A stretch of DNA of 64,000 bases from Clostridia bacterium (GCA_017448975.1 JAFSKN010000007.1:1-64000), one strand, 5' to 3'. Shown: positions 52,276-62,169, counted from the first letter of the stretch. Notes: a model not told the origin generated them from the sequence alone. Made by a program: numbers and translations.

Positions 52276-53925
52276 CTATGAACGATTCTGACAGGCAGCG
52301 ATGGCAAAATTGATCCTTTCCCGTACATCCAGCAGCCATTGGTCCGACGGGGGGTATTCCGTGAAGGTGATGGGCGGGATGCCCGCTTCCAGCACGCGCA
52401 GGGCTTCTTCCCGTCCTTTGCATGCTTCCAGCAGGGTCAGCGCCCGGTGGTCCTGGAACGCCTGGAGCATCAGCTCCATGCGCAGGGAATTGATTGGGCC
52501 GTTCGGGCCGGGATACACCACGAAGGCGTCGCCGGAGGGGAAGTATCCTCCCGCGTCGGTCACTTCAAAGGGGTTCAGCCGATGAATGGACAGGCCGGAA
52601 TACCAGAAATTGTAGCCCCAATGGAGAAAGCCCCGGATGCCGTGGCGGTACAGCTGCAGGCCGATGACGCGAGTGCGGCAGCCGGACATAGTGAAAAAAC
52701 GGTTGGACAGGCGGTTTTTGTACTGGCCGCAGCAGTAATAGACCCACAGGTTCTGAACCTTCGCGTCCAGGAAGGGCTTTGCGGCATCGGTGGCGATCAC
52801 GGGAAAGGTGAGGTCCGACGCCTGAAAGAGCTTCAAAGAGGACATGGCGTCCATCAGGGGGCAATCGCCGATCAGGGGCCGGACAAAGGCGCTCAGGCGG
52901 GCGTAGGGCTCCGCGGCGTTCTCGTGCGGCTCGTCCGAAAGATGGAAGCAGACCTTGTTCAGGGGCCATTTCCCTTTCAAGTAATTGAGCAGGGTGGGCA
53001 GGTATTGCTGTAAGAAGACTTTGTAATCCTTGCTCTCCGCGTCCACGTGCCACCCGAACAGCTTTTTTTCTTCGCCGTTTTCCCTGACCACAATTTTGGG
53101 CGTAAACTTCGCCCCCCATTGGGTGAACAAGTGGGGCATTTCCAGCCATTCCACGCCGTGCTTTTTGCACAGCGCCATCCATCGGCCCAGCCGTTCAAAG
53201 GAAAAAGTGTAATGCTCTCCGCTTTTTTCGATCTCCGCCAGCTGGATGGTGGGCCGCTCGCCGCCCACCCGGGTGTCCAGGGGCGGGGTATACAGGGGCG
53301 TCAGCAGCATGTTGATTCCGTGGCGGGCGGCATTTTCCATATATTTTTCGATCATGTCCCACCAGGGAACGGTGAAGGGCGTCAATTGATACCAGGTGGT
53401 GACGCAGTCGCAGGCGAACCAATCCGTGTGCAGCACGGTCTGCCGGGGCAGCACGGGGGAGAGGACGGACAGGGTGAACACCGTTTCCGCGCTTTCCCCT
53501 TCCGGGCTTTCCAGACGCACGCGGAGGGGGAAGATGCCTGTCTCCGCGTCCTCGGGGATTTCGACGGAACAGAAAAGCGTCCGCCATTGGTTGGGATAGG
53601 CGGTGATTTCCGCTCCTTCCTCCAAGGGGTACAGGGGATCGGGATAGAGTCCCGGCGCGTCGCGGAGCAGGAAATCGTCCCCGTCGCCGTAGCCGGTCAG
53701 CTCGGCGGGAACCAGCCCCACCCGAAACAAGTGGAGCGCGGCGGGCAGAGCGCCGGTTTCCGCCTTCACCGAAATGCCTTTTGTCAGGCGCGGCGCGCGG
53801 TAGGCGATTTGAAAGGAATATTTTTCTCCCCGCAGGGCGGAGCCCTGGGCGTAAGCCGGTCCCGGATCGGCGTCCGGGAACACTTTGACCAAAGCGCTGA
53901 CGGGGCGAATATCCAAGGACGGCAT
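52276..53925 (-). CDS. GH123/DUF4091-like glycosidase
   Basis: 549 residues, cytosolic by lack of a signal peptide. The N-terminal ~190 residues are a beta-sandwich (GEKYSFQIAYRA..., EIPEDAETGIFPLRVRLE) and the rest a TIM-barrel with WWDMIEKYMENAARHGINMLLTPLYTPP and the central KVCFHLSDEPHE, the adjacent Asp-Glu pair used in substrate-assisted catalysis by GH123 N-acetylgalactosaminidases. End motifs GFLHWGYNFWY and YPGPNGPINSLRMEL fit DUF4091. Hydrolysis of a GalNAc- or other sugar-containing oligosaccharide is inferred. ATG 53925 has CAGGAGGGA upstream; the frame further upstream is not conserved in style. It lies upstream of importer C on the same strand. Confidence 0.82.
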   Translation of the reverse strand: MPSLDIRPVSALVKVFPDADPGPAYAQGSALRGEKYSFQIAYRAPRLTKGISVKAETGALPAALHLFRVGLVPAELTGYGDGDDFLLRDAPGLYPDPLYPLEEGAEITAYPNQWRTLFCSVEIPEDAETGIFPLRVRLESPEGESAETVFTLSVLSPVLPRQTVLHTDWFACDCVTTWYQLTPFTVPWWDMIEKYMENAARHGINMLLTPLYTPPLDTRVGGERPTIQLAEIEKSGEHYTFSFERLGRWMALCKKHGVEWLEMPHLFTQWGAKFTPKIVVRENGEEKKLFGWHVDAESKDYKVFLQQYLPTLLNYLKGKWPLNKVCFHLSDEPHENAAEPYARLSAFVRPLIGDCPLMDAMSSLKLFQASDLTFPVIATDAAKPFLDAKVQNLWVYYCCGQYKNRLSNRFFTMSGCRTRVIGLQLYRHGIRGFLHWGYNFWYSGLSIHRLNPFEVTDAGGYFPSGDAFVVYPGPNGPINSLRMELMLQAFQDHRALTLLEACKGREEALRVLEAGIPPITFTEYPPSDQWLLDVRERINFAIAACQNRS

Positions 53926-53955
53926 AACGATTCCCTCCTGATATGATGTGGAAAT

Positions 53956-53984
53956 ATTATATCGTTTTTTGCTTTTTTTCGCAA
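53956..53984 (-). promoter_or_regulatory. promoter of the GH123-like gene
   Basis: TTGCGA (53979-53984), 17-nt spacer, TATAAT (53956-53961) on the minus strand, 31 nt before the start codon. Confidence 0.65.
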
Positions 53985-54000
53985 CAGGGCCCCGCAAGCG

Positions 54001-54029
54001 TTGCCTTTCCTTTTCTTCTATTATATAAT
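54001..54029 (+). promoter_or_regulatory. promoter of the serine hydrolase gene
   Basis: TTGCCT (54001-54006), 17-nt spacer, TATAAT (54024-54029), 30 nt before ATG 54060; divergent from the GH123-like promoter. Confidence 0.65.
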
Positions 54030-54059
54030 GAAAAAAACGCGATTGTTGGAGGTGGCTTT

Positions 54060-55472
54060 ATGATGATTCGCATCACGCCGGAGGAAGCGGGCGTCCGCCG
54101 GGAGGGGATTTTGCGCTTTTTGGAAGAAATGAAGGAAAAGCACCTGCATATGCACGATATGATGATGCTGCGGCACGGCAAAGTGTTTTATGAAGCGTCT
54201 TTTGCCCCGTGGAGCCGGGACAACCTGCACATGCTGTTTTCCCTGAGCAAGAGCTTCACCTCCACGGCGGTGGGCTTTGCGGTGCAGGAGGGGCTTTTAT
54301 CCCTGACCGACAGGCTGGTGGATTTTTTCCCGGAGCTTCTGCCCGCCGGGCCCTGTGAAAACATGCGGAAGATCACGGTGAAGCACCTGCTCACCATGAA
54401 CACCGGACACGGCGTGGAGCCGGAGGACCACAGCGACTGCTGGGAGAAGGGTTTCCTGCGCAGCTACGTGGAATTTGAGCCCGGCACCCATTTCCTGTAC
54501 AACACCTTCGGCACCCACATGCTCTCCGCCATCGTGCAGAAGGTGACGGGCAAAAAGCTGCTGGCTTATCTCCGGGAAAAGCTCATGGATCCCCTGGGCA
54601 TGAGCCCGGATATCTGGACGGAGGAATCGCCCTCCGGCGTGGCTACCGGCGGCTACGGCATGAACGTGCGGGTGGAGGATATCGCCAAATTGGGCCAGTT
54701 CTATTTGCAGCGGGGCAAGTGGGAAGGCAGGCAGTTGCTCAACGAGCAGTGGATCATGGACGCGCAAACCGCCTGGTCGGACAATTCCCCCACCGGGGGC
54801 GATTCGGACTGGGGCCGGGGCTACGGCTATCAGTTCTGGATGTGCACGCCAAAGCACGTGTTCCGGGGCGACGGGGCTTTCGGCCAGTACTGCATCATCA
54901 TGCCCGACCAGGATATGGTGATCGCCATCAACAGCGGCGTGGAGGACATGGGCGCGGTGATGAAATCCATCTGGGATAACGTCCTGCCCGCCGTGGACGC
55001 CTTCGCCGACGCCGGCGATGAAAAAATCGATCTTCCTTCTTCCTTCGTCACCGCCGCCCGGTGGGAGGACATGGGCAAGGAAGTGTCCGCCCCCGTGCCG
55101 GAGGAAGCCTGGCTTGGCAAATATGTTTTGCAGCCCGGCAACGATCTGGCCGAAACCGTCGAAATTCAAAAGGACAAGGTGCTGCTGGACGGCTGCGAAA
55201 TGCCCCTTTGCCTGGACAAGTGGACGCCCTTTACCTGGAAAGCGAAGAAAAATGACGGCGCTTTGGAGCACGCCATTGTCCGCGTGATGGAGCATGCCGC
55301 GGTTCGGGCCGCCCGGCGGGAGGACGCGCTGATCCTGCACGCGTGCTTTGTGAACACGCCCTTTGAAATTGTGCTGAAACTGACCTTCACCGCCCACGGC
55401 ATCCGCGTCCACACCCGCCGCAACGTGGGCTTCGGCCAGACGGAATTCGACCTGATAGGATACAAAGCGTAA
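54060..55472 (+). CDS. beta-lactamase-fold serine hydrolase
   Basis: 470 residues, no signal peptide. The class C beta-lactamase/esterase fold is shown by FSLSKSFTS (SxxK: Ser61, Lys64), HLLTMNTGH, FLYNTFGTHML (Tyr/Asn segment) and a C-terminal extra domain (about 350-470) of beta type. Such proteins are esterases, peptidases or unclassified; natural substrate unknown. GGAGGTGG lies 5 nt before ATG 54060. The acyltransferase gene starts 9 nt after its stop, so the pair may process acyl groups. Confidence 0.82.
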   Translation: MMIRITPEEAGVRREGILRFLEEMKEKHLHMHDMMMLRHGKVFYEASFAPWSRDNLHMLFSLSKSFTSTAVGFAVQEGLLSLTDRLVDFFPELLPAGPCENMRKITVKHLLTMNTGHGVEPEDHSDCWEKGFLRSYVEFEPGTHFLYNTFGTHMLSAIVQKVTGKKLLAYLREKLMDPLGMSPDIWTEESPSGVATGGYGMNVRVEDIAKLGQFYLQRGKWEGRQLLNEQWIMDAQTAWSDNSPTGGDSDWGRGYGYQFWMCTPKHVFRGDGAFGQYCIIMPDQDMVIAINSGVEDMGAVMKSIWDNVLPAVDAFADAGDEKIDLPSSFVTAARWEDMGKEVSAPVPEEAWLGKYVLQPGNDLAETVEIQKDKVLLDGCEMPLCLDKWTPFTWKAKKNDGALEHAIVRVMEHAAVRAARREDALILHACFVNTPFEIVLKLTFTAHGIRVHTRRNVGFGQTEFDLIGYKA

Positions 55473-55481
55473 ATAAACAGG

Positions 55482-56660
55482 ATGTGGAAAATGGACTGGA
55501 TGTACCTGTTTTATTTTCTGCTGGGCGCGCTGCTCTTTGGGGGCGCGGCGGTTTGCCGCCCCAAGGAGTGGAACGAGGAATACACTTCTTTGAAACAGAC
55601 CGGAATCCTCAAGGGCGTCTGCGCCCTGGGGGTGGCGCTGCACCATATGGCCCAGAAAACCTGCGCCCCCTGGAACGAGGCTAAGTATATCGTGCATGGG
55701 CTGGATCTGTTTGTGCCCATCGGGTATCTGTTCGTGGCGGTGTTCCTGTTCTGCAGCGGCCTGGGCCTGTATAAAAGCTGGAAAAACAAACCGGATTACC
55801 TGCGGGTTTTTCCGCGCCGCCGTATCCTGCCCATGGTGCTGGCCTTTTATCTGTCTGAGATCATCTATACGCTGGTGCGCTTAGCCGTGGGGGAAAAGAT
55901 GGATACCGCGGCGATTCTGTGGTATCTTTCGGGCTTTCAAATGGCGAACTACAATGCCTGGTATCAGATCGTAATCCCGTTTTTCTACCTGGCCTTTTAT
56001 CTTTCCTTCCGTTTTTGCAGGCGGGAAGGGGCTGCCATTGGCTGGGTCACCCTGTTCACCCTGGCCTATACGCTGCTGGGGGCCTGTCTGGATCATCATG
56101 GCGCGGGATGGATGCGGGGCGAATGGTGGTACAACAGCATCATCCTGTTCCCCTTGGGGATGGTCTTTGGCAAATACGAGGCGCGGGTGACGGCGTTCCT
56201 GAAAAAAGGCTATGGGTTTTGGCTGGCGCTGTCTTTTGCCGCCGTCTTTGTCCTGTATCATATTTCCGTTCTGGCTGCCGACAAATGGTGGGGCTATTAC
56301 GGGGAAAACTGGGGCGATCCCCTCAAAGTGCCGCACCGGCTGGGCTGCTGTGTTTCTCAATGGCTGGTGTGCGTGGCTTTCGTGGCGTTCTGGTTCCTGC
56401 TGCTGATGAAGGTCCGTCTGGGCAATAAGCTCCTGGCTATGCTTGGCAGCGTCACCCTGTCGTTCTACCTGATCCACGGCATTTTTGTGGATCTGTTTGG
56501 CTTCAGCTTTGCCGGCGTGGCCCCCAGCGCCGTGTATATCAGAAACGTGCCCCTGTATATCCTTGCCGTGCTCTCCTGCTCCGCGCTGGCAACAGCCCTG
56601 TTTCACTTCCTGTGGAAGGGACTGGTAAAGCTCACCGGATGCGGGAAAAGCGCGGCCTGA
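55482..56660 (+). CDS. integral membrane acyltransferase (acyltransferase-3-like)
   Basis: 392 residues with about ten membrane helices. ILKGVCALGVALHHMAQ near residue 45 contains the conserved His of acyltransferase-3/OafA-like proteins, and RVFPRRRILPMVLAFYLSE fits the arginine-rich cytosolic loop. A late TLSFYLIHGIFVDL segment is also typical. These proteins O-acylate surface sugars or lipids. ATG 55482 has only a weak ribosome site, consistent with coupling to the serine hydrolase gene. Confidence 0.78.
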   Translation: MWKMDWMYLFYFLLGALLFGGAAVCRPKEWNEEYTSLKQTGILKGVCALGVALHHMAQKTCAPWNEAKYIVHGLDLFVPIGYLFVAVFLFCSGLGLYKSWKNKPDYLRVFPRRRILPMVLAFYLSEIIYTLVRLAVGEKMDTAAILWYLSGFQMANYNAWYQIVIPFFYLAFYLSFRFCRREGAAIGWVTLFTLAYTLLGACLDHHGAGWMRGEWWYNSIILFPLGMVFGKYEARVTAFLKKGYGFWLALSFAAVFVLYHISVLAADKWWGYYGENWGDPLKVPHRLGCCVSQWLVCVAFVAFWFLLLMKVRLGNKLLAMLGSVTLSFYLIHGIFVDLFGFSFAGVAPSAVYIRNVPLYILAVLSCSALATALFHFLWKGLVKLTGCGKSAA

Positions 56661-56682
56661 TCCTTGGAAAGCGAGAAAGAAA

Positions 56683-57285
56683 ATGGAAATCAAAACCGCC
56701 GAATTTGTCACCAGCATGAGCGTTTACGCCGCCCCCGACCCCGCCCTGCCCCAAATCGCCGTGGCGGGAAAGAGCAACGTGGGCAAATCCAGCCTGATCA
56801 ACAGCCTGTGCCGCCGCAAGGCCCTGGCAAAGACCAGCGCTACCCCCGGCAAAACAAGGCTGATCAACCTGTTCCTGCTCAACGGCAGCTTTCATTTGGT
56901 GGACCTGCCGGGTTACGGCTTCGCCAAGGTGGATAAGCAGGAAAAGCAGCGCTGGGGCGGCATGATGGAAAAATATTTCCGGGAAACCAAAGAACTGCGC
57001 CTGACCCTGCATTTGGTGGATATTCGCCACGAGCCCACCCAGGACGATATGCAGATGAACGCCTTCCTGCGGGCTACGGGCCAGCCCTTCCTGGTAGTCG
57101 CCACCAAGGCGGATAAGATTTCCCGAGGGGCGCGGATGAAAAACCTGGCCCCCATCTGCCGTGCTTTGCAGGTGCAGCCCTGGCAGGTCATCTGCTATTC
57201 CTCCGAAACGGGGGACGGGCGGGACGCCCTGCTGGACGCCCTGGAAAAAGCCCTGGCACAATCGGAAGAAACAACAGAAAAATAA
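56683..57285 (+). CDS. engB: ribosome-biogenesis GTPase EngB/YsxC
   Basis: 200 residues with all GTPase motifs: G1 AGKSNVGKSSL near 29, G2 TSATPGKT, G3 DLPGYGFAKV, G4 TKADK and G5-like SSETGDG. EngB helps assemble the large ribosomal subunit. It lies 22 nt after the acyltransferase gene and has its own terminator. Confidence 0.96.
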   Translation: MEIKTAEFVTSMSVYAAPDPALPQIAVAGKSNVGKSSLINSLCRRKALAKTSATPGKTRLINLFLLNGSFHLVDLPGYGFAKVDKQEKQRWGGMMEKYFRETKELRLTLHLVDIRHEPTQDDMQMNAFLRATGQPFLVVATKADKISRGARMKNLAPICRALQVQPWQVICYSSETGDGRDALLDALEKALAQSEETTEK

Positions 57286-57288
57286 GGA

Positions 57289-57323
57289 AAATCCGCCGGG
57301 CAAGAAAACCGGCGGATTTTTTT
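57289..57323 (+). terminator. Rho-independent terminator after engB
   Basis: AAATCCGCCGG pairs with CCGGCGGATTT around a 9-nt loop, followed by T7 in total. Confidence 0.88.
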
Positions 57324-57403
57324 CAGAAAAACCGCAATGCTTTCTGTTTTTTTGCGAGTAATACAGGTGAAAGGTCTTTCAAACGAGGAAGAGGAGGAAA
57401 TCC

Positions 57404-57961
57404 ATGGAGGACAGCCGGATCGTAGACTTGTACCTGAATCGGGACGAGCAGGCCGTAGCCTGCGCCCAGGACCGGTACGGGGCGTACTGTGAGGCCATCG
57501 CCCGGCGCATTTTGGGCGACCGGCAGGACGCGGAGGAGTGCGTGAACGCCGCGTGGCTGGCTGCCTGGAACAGTATTCCGCCCCAAAAACCCCGGGATTT
57601 GAAAGGCTATCTGGCAAAACTGGTGCGCCGGATCAGCCTGGACGCCTGCCGGAAACGGGACGCCGCGAAGCGCGGAGGCGGGGAAAGGGCGGCGGCGCTG
57701 GAAGAACTGGGAGATTGCCTGCCCGGCGGGGAAACGGTGGAAGCCCGCATGGAAAACCGGATGCTGGCCGAGAGCATCCAGGCGTTTCTGAACCGTCTGC
57801 CGGAAACGGAAAAGCGCGTTTTTCTGCTTCGGTACTGGCATTTGTACGGCATCGGGGAGATCGCGGAAAAAACGGGCTTTTCCCAAAGCAAGGTGGCGTC
57901 CATGCTGTTCCGCGCGCGGATCAGGCTGAAAAACCGCATGATTAAGGAGGGAATCTTGTGA
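57404..57961 (+). CDS. ECF-type RNA polymerase sigma factor
   Basis: 185 residues. Region 2 (about 10-85) has YCEAIARRILGDRQDAEECVNAAWLAAW and the region 4 helix-turn-helix (about 130-180) has LPETEKRVFLLRYWHLYGIGEIAEKTGFSQSKVASMLFRARIRLK. It directs transcription of a small regulon, probably including itself. GAGGAGG precedes ATG 57404. It overlaps the next gene by 4 nt, as sigma/anti-sigma pairs do. Confidence 0.92.
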   Translation: MEDSRIVDLYLNRDEQAVACAQDRYGAYCEAIARRILGDRQDAEECVNAAWLAAWNSIPPQKPRDLKGYLAKLVRRISLDACRKRDAAKRGGGERAAALEELGDCLPGGETVEARMENRMLAESIQAFLNRLPETEKRVFLLRYWHLYGIGEIAEKTGFSQSKVASMLFRARIRLKNRMIKEGIL

Positions 57962-58983
57962 CCAGGGAAGATTTGCTTGCGGCCATTGGAGAAATCGACG
58001 AGACCATGGCCATGGAAGCGGATACGGAAAGGAAAGCTTATCGAATGAAGGGAAAACGCCTGCTGGCGGTCGTTGCAGCGGTGCTGCTGCTCACCTGTAC
58101 GGCGGGGGCGCTGGCCGCCGTCAATGAGGATATCAACGCGCTTTTATACCGGGTCTGGCCCTGGGCGTCTCAAGCCCTGAAGCCTGTGAACCTGGTGTGT
58201 GAGGATCAGGGCATCCGCATGGAGGTGGTGTCCGCTTCCCTCCGGGGACAGGAGGCTTTCGTGACCCTGACCATGCGGGATATGACCGGGGACCGTATAG
58301 ATGGCACCGTGGACCTGTTTGACAGCGAAACCTTGTGGCTGCCCTATGACGGCTCCGGCACCTGCACCCTGCTGGATTATGACCCGGAAACCGGCACGGC
58401 ATCCTTTGCCGTATATATGCGGTTCAGTGAACAGCCTGCGGAAACGGACAAGGTGACGTTCAGCGTCAGCCGCGTTTTGACGGGCAAACGGAAAATCACC
58501 GTGGATCTGACCCCGTTGCTGGGGGAAATCCGGGAAGCGGAAACCGTGCCCGTCCCTGGCGGCATCCGGGGCGGATCGGTGGATGGCGACGGCGTGGAGG
58601 TGCTGAACCCGGAAAACAGCCGTGAAATCACCGTGACAGAGGGCGTCACCCTCGCCGGGGCGGGCCTGTGCGGCGGCGCGCTGCACGTGCAGCTCCGGTA
58701 CGACGATATTTACCATACGGATAACCACGGCTTCCTTGCCCTGACCGATACGGCGGGCAACGATTACGGTCATGGCGAACTGCCAAAAGGCATTGGCACC
58801 GTGAGCTGGTTCGGCAGGGAAACGAACGGCGTCGATTCCAGCGACAGCTGGCAGGAATACATCTTCACGGATTATCCGGAGAAACTGGAAAATCTTGTGC
58901 TGACGGGCGAATTTATTACAGCCGATCCCTATATCGCGGGCGATTGGAAGGTTTCATTCCCGCTGAAAAGTATAAGCGAATAA
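57958..58983 (+). CDS. membrane anti-sigma/DUF4179-like protein
   Basis: 341 residues starting at GTG 57958, which overlaps the sigma stop (GTGA) and has AAGGAGGG upstream. A ~30-residue cytosolic segment is followed by one membrane helix (KRLLAVVAAVLLLTCTAGALAA) and a large beta-rich extracellular part with two domains. The layout and coupling suggest it holds or senses for the ECF sigma factor. The cytosolic segment is short and lacks a zinc-binding anti-sigma motif, so the mechanism is uncertain. Confidence 0.78.
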   Translation: MTREDLLAAIGEIDETMAMEADTERKAYRMKGKRLLAVVAAVLLLTCTAGALAAVNEDINALLYRVWPWASQALKPVNLVCEDQGIRMEVVSASLRGQEAFVTLTMRDMTGDRIDGTVDLFDSETLWLPYDGSGTCTLLDYDPETGTASFAVYMRFSEQPAETDKVTFSVSRVLTGKRKITVDLTPLLGEIREAETVPVPGGIRGGSVDGDGVEVLNPENSREITVTEGVTLAGAGLCGGALHVQLRYDDIYHTDNHGFLALTDTAGNDYGHGELPKGIGTVSWFGRETNGVDSSDSWQEYIFTDYPEKLENLVLTGEFITADPYIAGDWKVSFPLKSISE

Positions 58984-58984
58984 C

Positions 58985-59024
58985 GCCAAAAGCCATAGCG
59001 GACTTGACCGCTATGGCCTTTGGC
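58985..59024. terminator. 17-bp hairpin between convergent genes
   Basis: GCCAAAAGCCATAGCGG pairs with CCGCTATGGCCTTTGGC with one mismatch and a 6-nt loop. No T run follows on either strand, but its place between convergent stops suggests a terminator. Confidence 0.55.
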
Positions 59025-59040
59025 ATCATGACGAACAAAA

Positions 59041-62000
59041 TCAGAGGCTGGCAGGCGTGAACCGGATGGTTTTCACCTCAAAGGGATGGAAATGCAGGAC
59101 GATCTTGCCGTCCGTGACCGGCCGGGCTTCCAGCCTGTTTTCCAGCATGTCGCACAGGTACGCGGCCTGAATGGGGATATTCACCGCGAGATGGCAGGCG
59201 GTGTCGCCCCGCTTGGCTTCGTACAGGCGCAGGATCACATCGCCGCTGCCGTCCTCGGCGGGCTTTACGGTGTCGATGAACACGTTGGACGCGTCCACGC
59301 TGAACGCGCTGAAAGGCGCGCAGCCGCTTTCCGCCGTTTGCAGGGGCACGTTCAGGTCGTAGGCTTCCCGCACCACGGGGCTGTCCAGGAAGGAACCGTT
59401 CCAGCCGGTAAAGGCGTAGGTGAAGGTGTGCACCCCGTTGTCCGCCCGCATTTCGGGGGAGGCGGCGGCTCGCAGCAGAGACAATTGCAGGGCGTTGCCG
59501 TTCATGCTGATACCGTATTTACAGTCGTTCAGCACCGCCGCGCCGTGGCTCTGGTCGCACAGGGCGCTGTACCGCTGGTTGCAGACCTCGAACCGGTCCT
59601 TGTCGTACAGGCGGGAGCGGTGGTTGGGCCGGGCCAGATAGCCGAATTGGATCTCGTTGACGCCCTCGGCGGCGGTGACGTTCACGGGGAATTCCACCTT
59701 GAGCAGGCGGTGAAGCTCGCGCCAGTCCACGGTGGTAACGAAATCCAGACGTTCGCTGGCCGCCGTCAAAACGATGTCCTGCTCCCAGGCGGAATTCATG
59801 ATCTTGCGGGATACGTGCAGAATCGCCCGCAGACCGGACGCCTCTTTCACGGTCAGCTCTGCCTTTTCCTCCAGCGACACCGGCTGGTCGATGTAATTGG
59901 AATCGATGTCCCAGGCGTCGAAGATGCGGGGCACATCCTTGTAGGCCAGCAGGTGATTCATGGGCCCGGCGGCATATTCCCGGCCGGTCTGATCCGTAAA
60001 GGATACCACTTCGCCCAGGCTGTTGAGCACAGCCTTCACCAGGTCATTTTCGATCACCGCGCCGGTTTCCGTAAGATAAGCGCGGGCCGTGTGCTCGTTT
60101 TCGGAAGCGGTGCCGCAAGGCGTCAGGCACATCGCGCCGCAGGGGGGCACGGTGACCAGGCCCACCAAACCTTCCGCCGTATGCTGTACAGGAACGGGTT
60201 CGCCCTCCGACGTAACCGCGCCGTTTGCGAAACATTCAGGCAATTTGACCAGCCCCGTCCGGGGGAAGGACAGGGAATTGAACACGGAGAAACCATCGCC
60301 GGAAGTCAGGGCATTCAGGGCGTCCTTCTTTACGGCCTCCGCTTCGCCGATGATCCACCGGTGATCCCTGCGGGCGTCCTCGTATACCTTGGCGATGGAG
60401 GAACCGGGCAGGATATCGTGGAACTGGTTCAGCAGCAGCTTTTTCCAGGCCGCGTCCATGCGGGGGAGAGGATAGGCAAAGCTTCGGGCCGTCGCCGCCG
60501 CCAGCGCGCCCCACATTTCGGCTTCCCGGAGGGCCAGCTCCGACCGGCGGTTGCCTTTTTTGATGGCGGCCTGGGAGGTGTAAACGCCCCGATGGGCGGA
60601 GAAATAGAGCTCGCCCACGTAGGTATTTTTCGGGCCGCCCTTTGCTTCCATATCCTCAAAGAACTGGACGGGGCCCTCCATTTTGACCCGGGGCATACCC
60701 TCCAAATCCTTTTCCCGCAGCAGGTATTCGATGTAATCCCGGGCGGGGCCGCCGCCGCCGTCGCCATAGCCGAAGGGCAGCAGGAAGGAATCCAGGCCCC
60801 GTTTCTGCACCCGGCCCTTCCAGGTCTGGCAGATTTCCTTGGGGTCGGTCTGGTAGGTGTAGCTGGTGGGCAGGAAGGTGTCGATTTTGGAGCCGTCCGC
60901 GCCCTCCCAGGTGAAATAGTGGTAGGGGAAGCGGTCGCCCTCGTTGTAGCTCCAGAAAATTTTCTGGGTCACCAAATATTTGACCCCCGTGCCCTTCAGA
61001 ATCTGGGGCAGGGCGGCGGAATAGCCGAAGGTATCCGGCAGCCACAGCACCACGGAATCTACGCCGAATACTTCCTTATAATAGCGCTTGCCGTGGATCA
61101 CCTGACGGATCAGCGATTCGCCGGAGGTCATGTTGGTGTCCGGCTCCACCCACATGGCGCCCTCGGCGATCCATTGGCCCTTCTTCGCCGCTTTCACGAT
61201 GCGGGCAAACAGCTCGGGATAGTATTCCCGGCACATTTCATAGGCGGCGGGCTGGCTTTGGATGTATTTGTATTCGGAGTATTCCTCCAGCAGCCGCAAC
61301 TGCTGGGCGAAGGTGCGGCTGGTTTTCCGGTGGGTTTCCGCCATGGGCCACAGCCAGGCTAAATCCAGGTGCGCGTTGCCCACGGCATAGAAGACCGGGG
61401 CGGTGGTGCCGTTCACGGCCTGGAGGGCGGGGCGCAGGGCTTCCCGGGCGGCTTTGTAGCTTTCGATCCTGGCTTCCGGGGGCTGTTCAAAATCGGCGAT
61501 CAGGGTGGCCTGCTCCAAAGCGGTGGCCACGCTGTCCGCCCGCAGGCTTTCGGGGTCCACCTGTTCCGCCAGCAGCTTTAAGGTCATCATATCCATATAA
61601 AGCTGATAGGCGTCCTCGTTCCAGATACCGAAGGTCACGTCCCCCAGGGTGTTCCGGGGGCCGGGGCCGTTGAGCCCCTCATAGCTGCCGGGCAGCACCG
61701 GGCCGGTGGCGCAGGCATAGCCCTTGTGCTCCGGGAAATCGTGGCCGCCGTAGGCTTCGATCAAAAGATCGTAGCTTTCGCCGGGCACGCCGCAGGCCGT
61801 GAGCACGTTATCCACGATATAGTGATGGGGCACGGTCACCCATTCCGCCCGGCGGGTGCCGAAGGATAAGCCGTTTACATAGATGGTGGATTCCCAGCCG
61901 GTTTGCAGATCCATCACGACGCGCTTGCCCGCCGCGGCCTCCGGCAGGGTGATTTTGCCGCGCATCCAGCAGTATTCCCAGGGTTTTCCCCACTTTTCGC

Positions 62001-62169
62001 CGGGAAGGATGGGCTGGAAATCGCCCTTCGCCGCTTCCTCCGGCGGCAGGTGCTCCGCGGTAAAAAAGGCGGCCAGATCGATGCGCCCCAGGGGCAGGTA
62101 CAAGTCCTCCTTCAGCGCTTCGATCCAGTGATCCACCCGGCTTCTCCATTCCGAATGCATGTACTTCAT
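59041..62169 (-). CDS. GH38 alpha-mannosidase
   Basis: 1042 residues, cytosolic. The N-terminal ~250 residues are a beta-sandwich, followed by the GH38 catalytic domain with AVGNAHLDLAWLWPMAET (zinc His and Asp), SLIRQVIHGKRYYKEVFG, and WLPDTFGYSAALPQIL (catalytic nucleophile Asp and zinc ligands), then LLNQFHDILPGSSI (zinc His) and the C-terminal beta domains. It removes alpha-mannose from oligosaccharides, probably those imported by system D. The gene is divergent from a LacI-type regulator; the 306-nt intergenic region carries candidate operators. GAAAGGAGGAAAC precedes ATG 62169. Confidence 0.93.
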   Translation of the reverse strand: MKYMHSEWRSRVDHWIEALKEDLYLPLGRIDLAAFFTAEHLPPEEAAKGDFQPILPGEKWGKPWEYCWMRGKITLPEAAAGKRVVMDLQTGWESTIYVNGLSFGTRRAEWVTVPHHYIVDNVLTACGVPGESYDLLIEAYGGHDFPEHKGYACATGPVLPGSYEGLNGPGPRNTLGDVTFGIWNEDAYQLYMDMMTLKLLAEQVDPESLRADSVATALEQATLIADFEQPPEARIESYKAAREALRPALQAVNGTTAPVFYAVGNAHLDLAWLWPMAETHRKTSRTFAQQLRLLEEYSEYKYIQSQPAAYEMCREYYPELFARIVKAAKKGQWIAEGAMWVEPDTNMTSGESLIRQVIHGKRYYKEVFGVDSVVLWLPDTFGYSAALPQILKGTGVKYLVTQKIFWSYNEGDRFPYHYFTWEGADGSKIDTFLPTSYTYQTDPKEICQTWKGRVQKRGLDSFLLPFGYGDGGGGPARDYIEYLLREKDLEGMPRVKMEGPVQFFEDMEAKGGPKNTYVGELYFSAHRGVYTSQAAIKKGNRRSELALREAEMWGALAAATARSFAYPLPRMDAAWKKLLLNQFHDILPGSSIAKVYEDARRDHRWIIGEAEAVKKDALNALTSGDGFSVFNSLSFPRTGLVKLPECFANGAVTSEGEPVPVQHTAEGLVGLVTVPPCGAMCLTPCGTASENEHTARAYLTETGAVIENDLVKAVLNSLGEVVSFTDQTGREYAAGPMNHLLAYKDVPRIFDAWDIDSNYIDQPVSLEEKAELTVKEASGLRAILHVSRKIMNSAWEQDIVLTAASERLDFVTTVDWRELHRLLKVEFPVNVTAAEGVNEIQFGYLARPNHRSRLYDKDRFEVCNQRYSALCDQSHGAAVLNDCKYGISMNGNALQLSLLRAAASPEMRADNGVHTFTYAFTGWNGSFLDSPVVREAYDLNVPLQTAESGCAPFSAFSVDASNVFIDTVKPAEDGSGDVILRLYEAKRGDTACHLAVNIPIQAAYLCDMLENRLEARPVTDGKIVLHFHPFEVKTIRFTPASL

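Noticed and set aside
59086..61362. 758-codon plus-strand frame opposite the GH38 mannosidase
   Set aside because: The minus-strand frame has all GH38 motifs; the plus frame is a compositional shadow.
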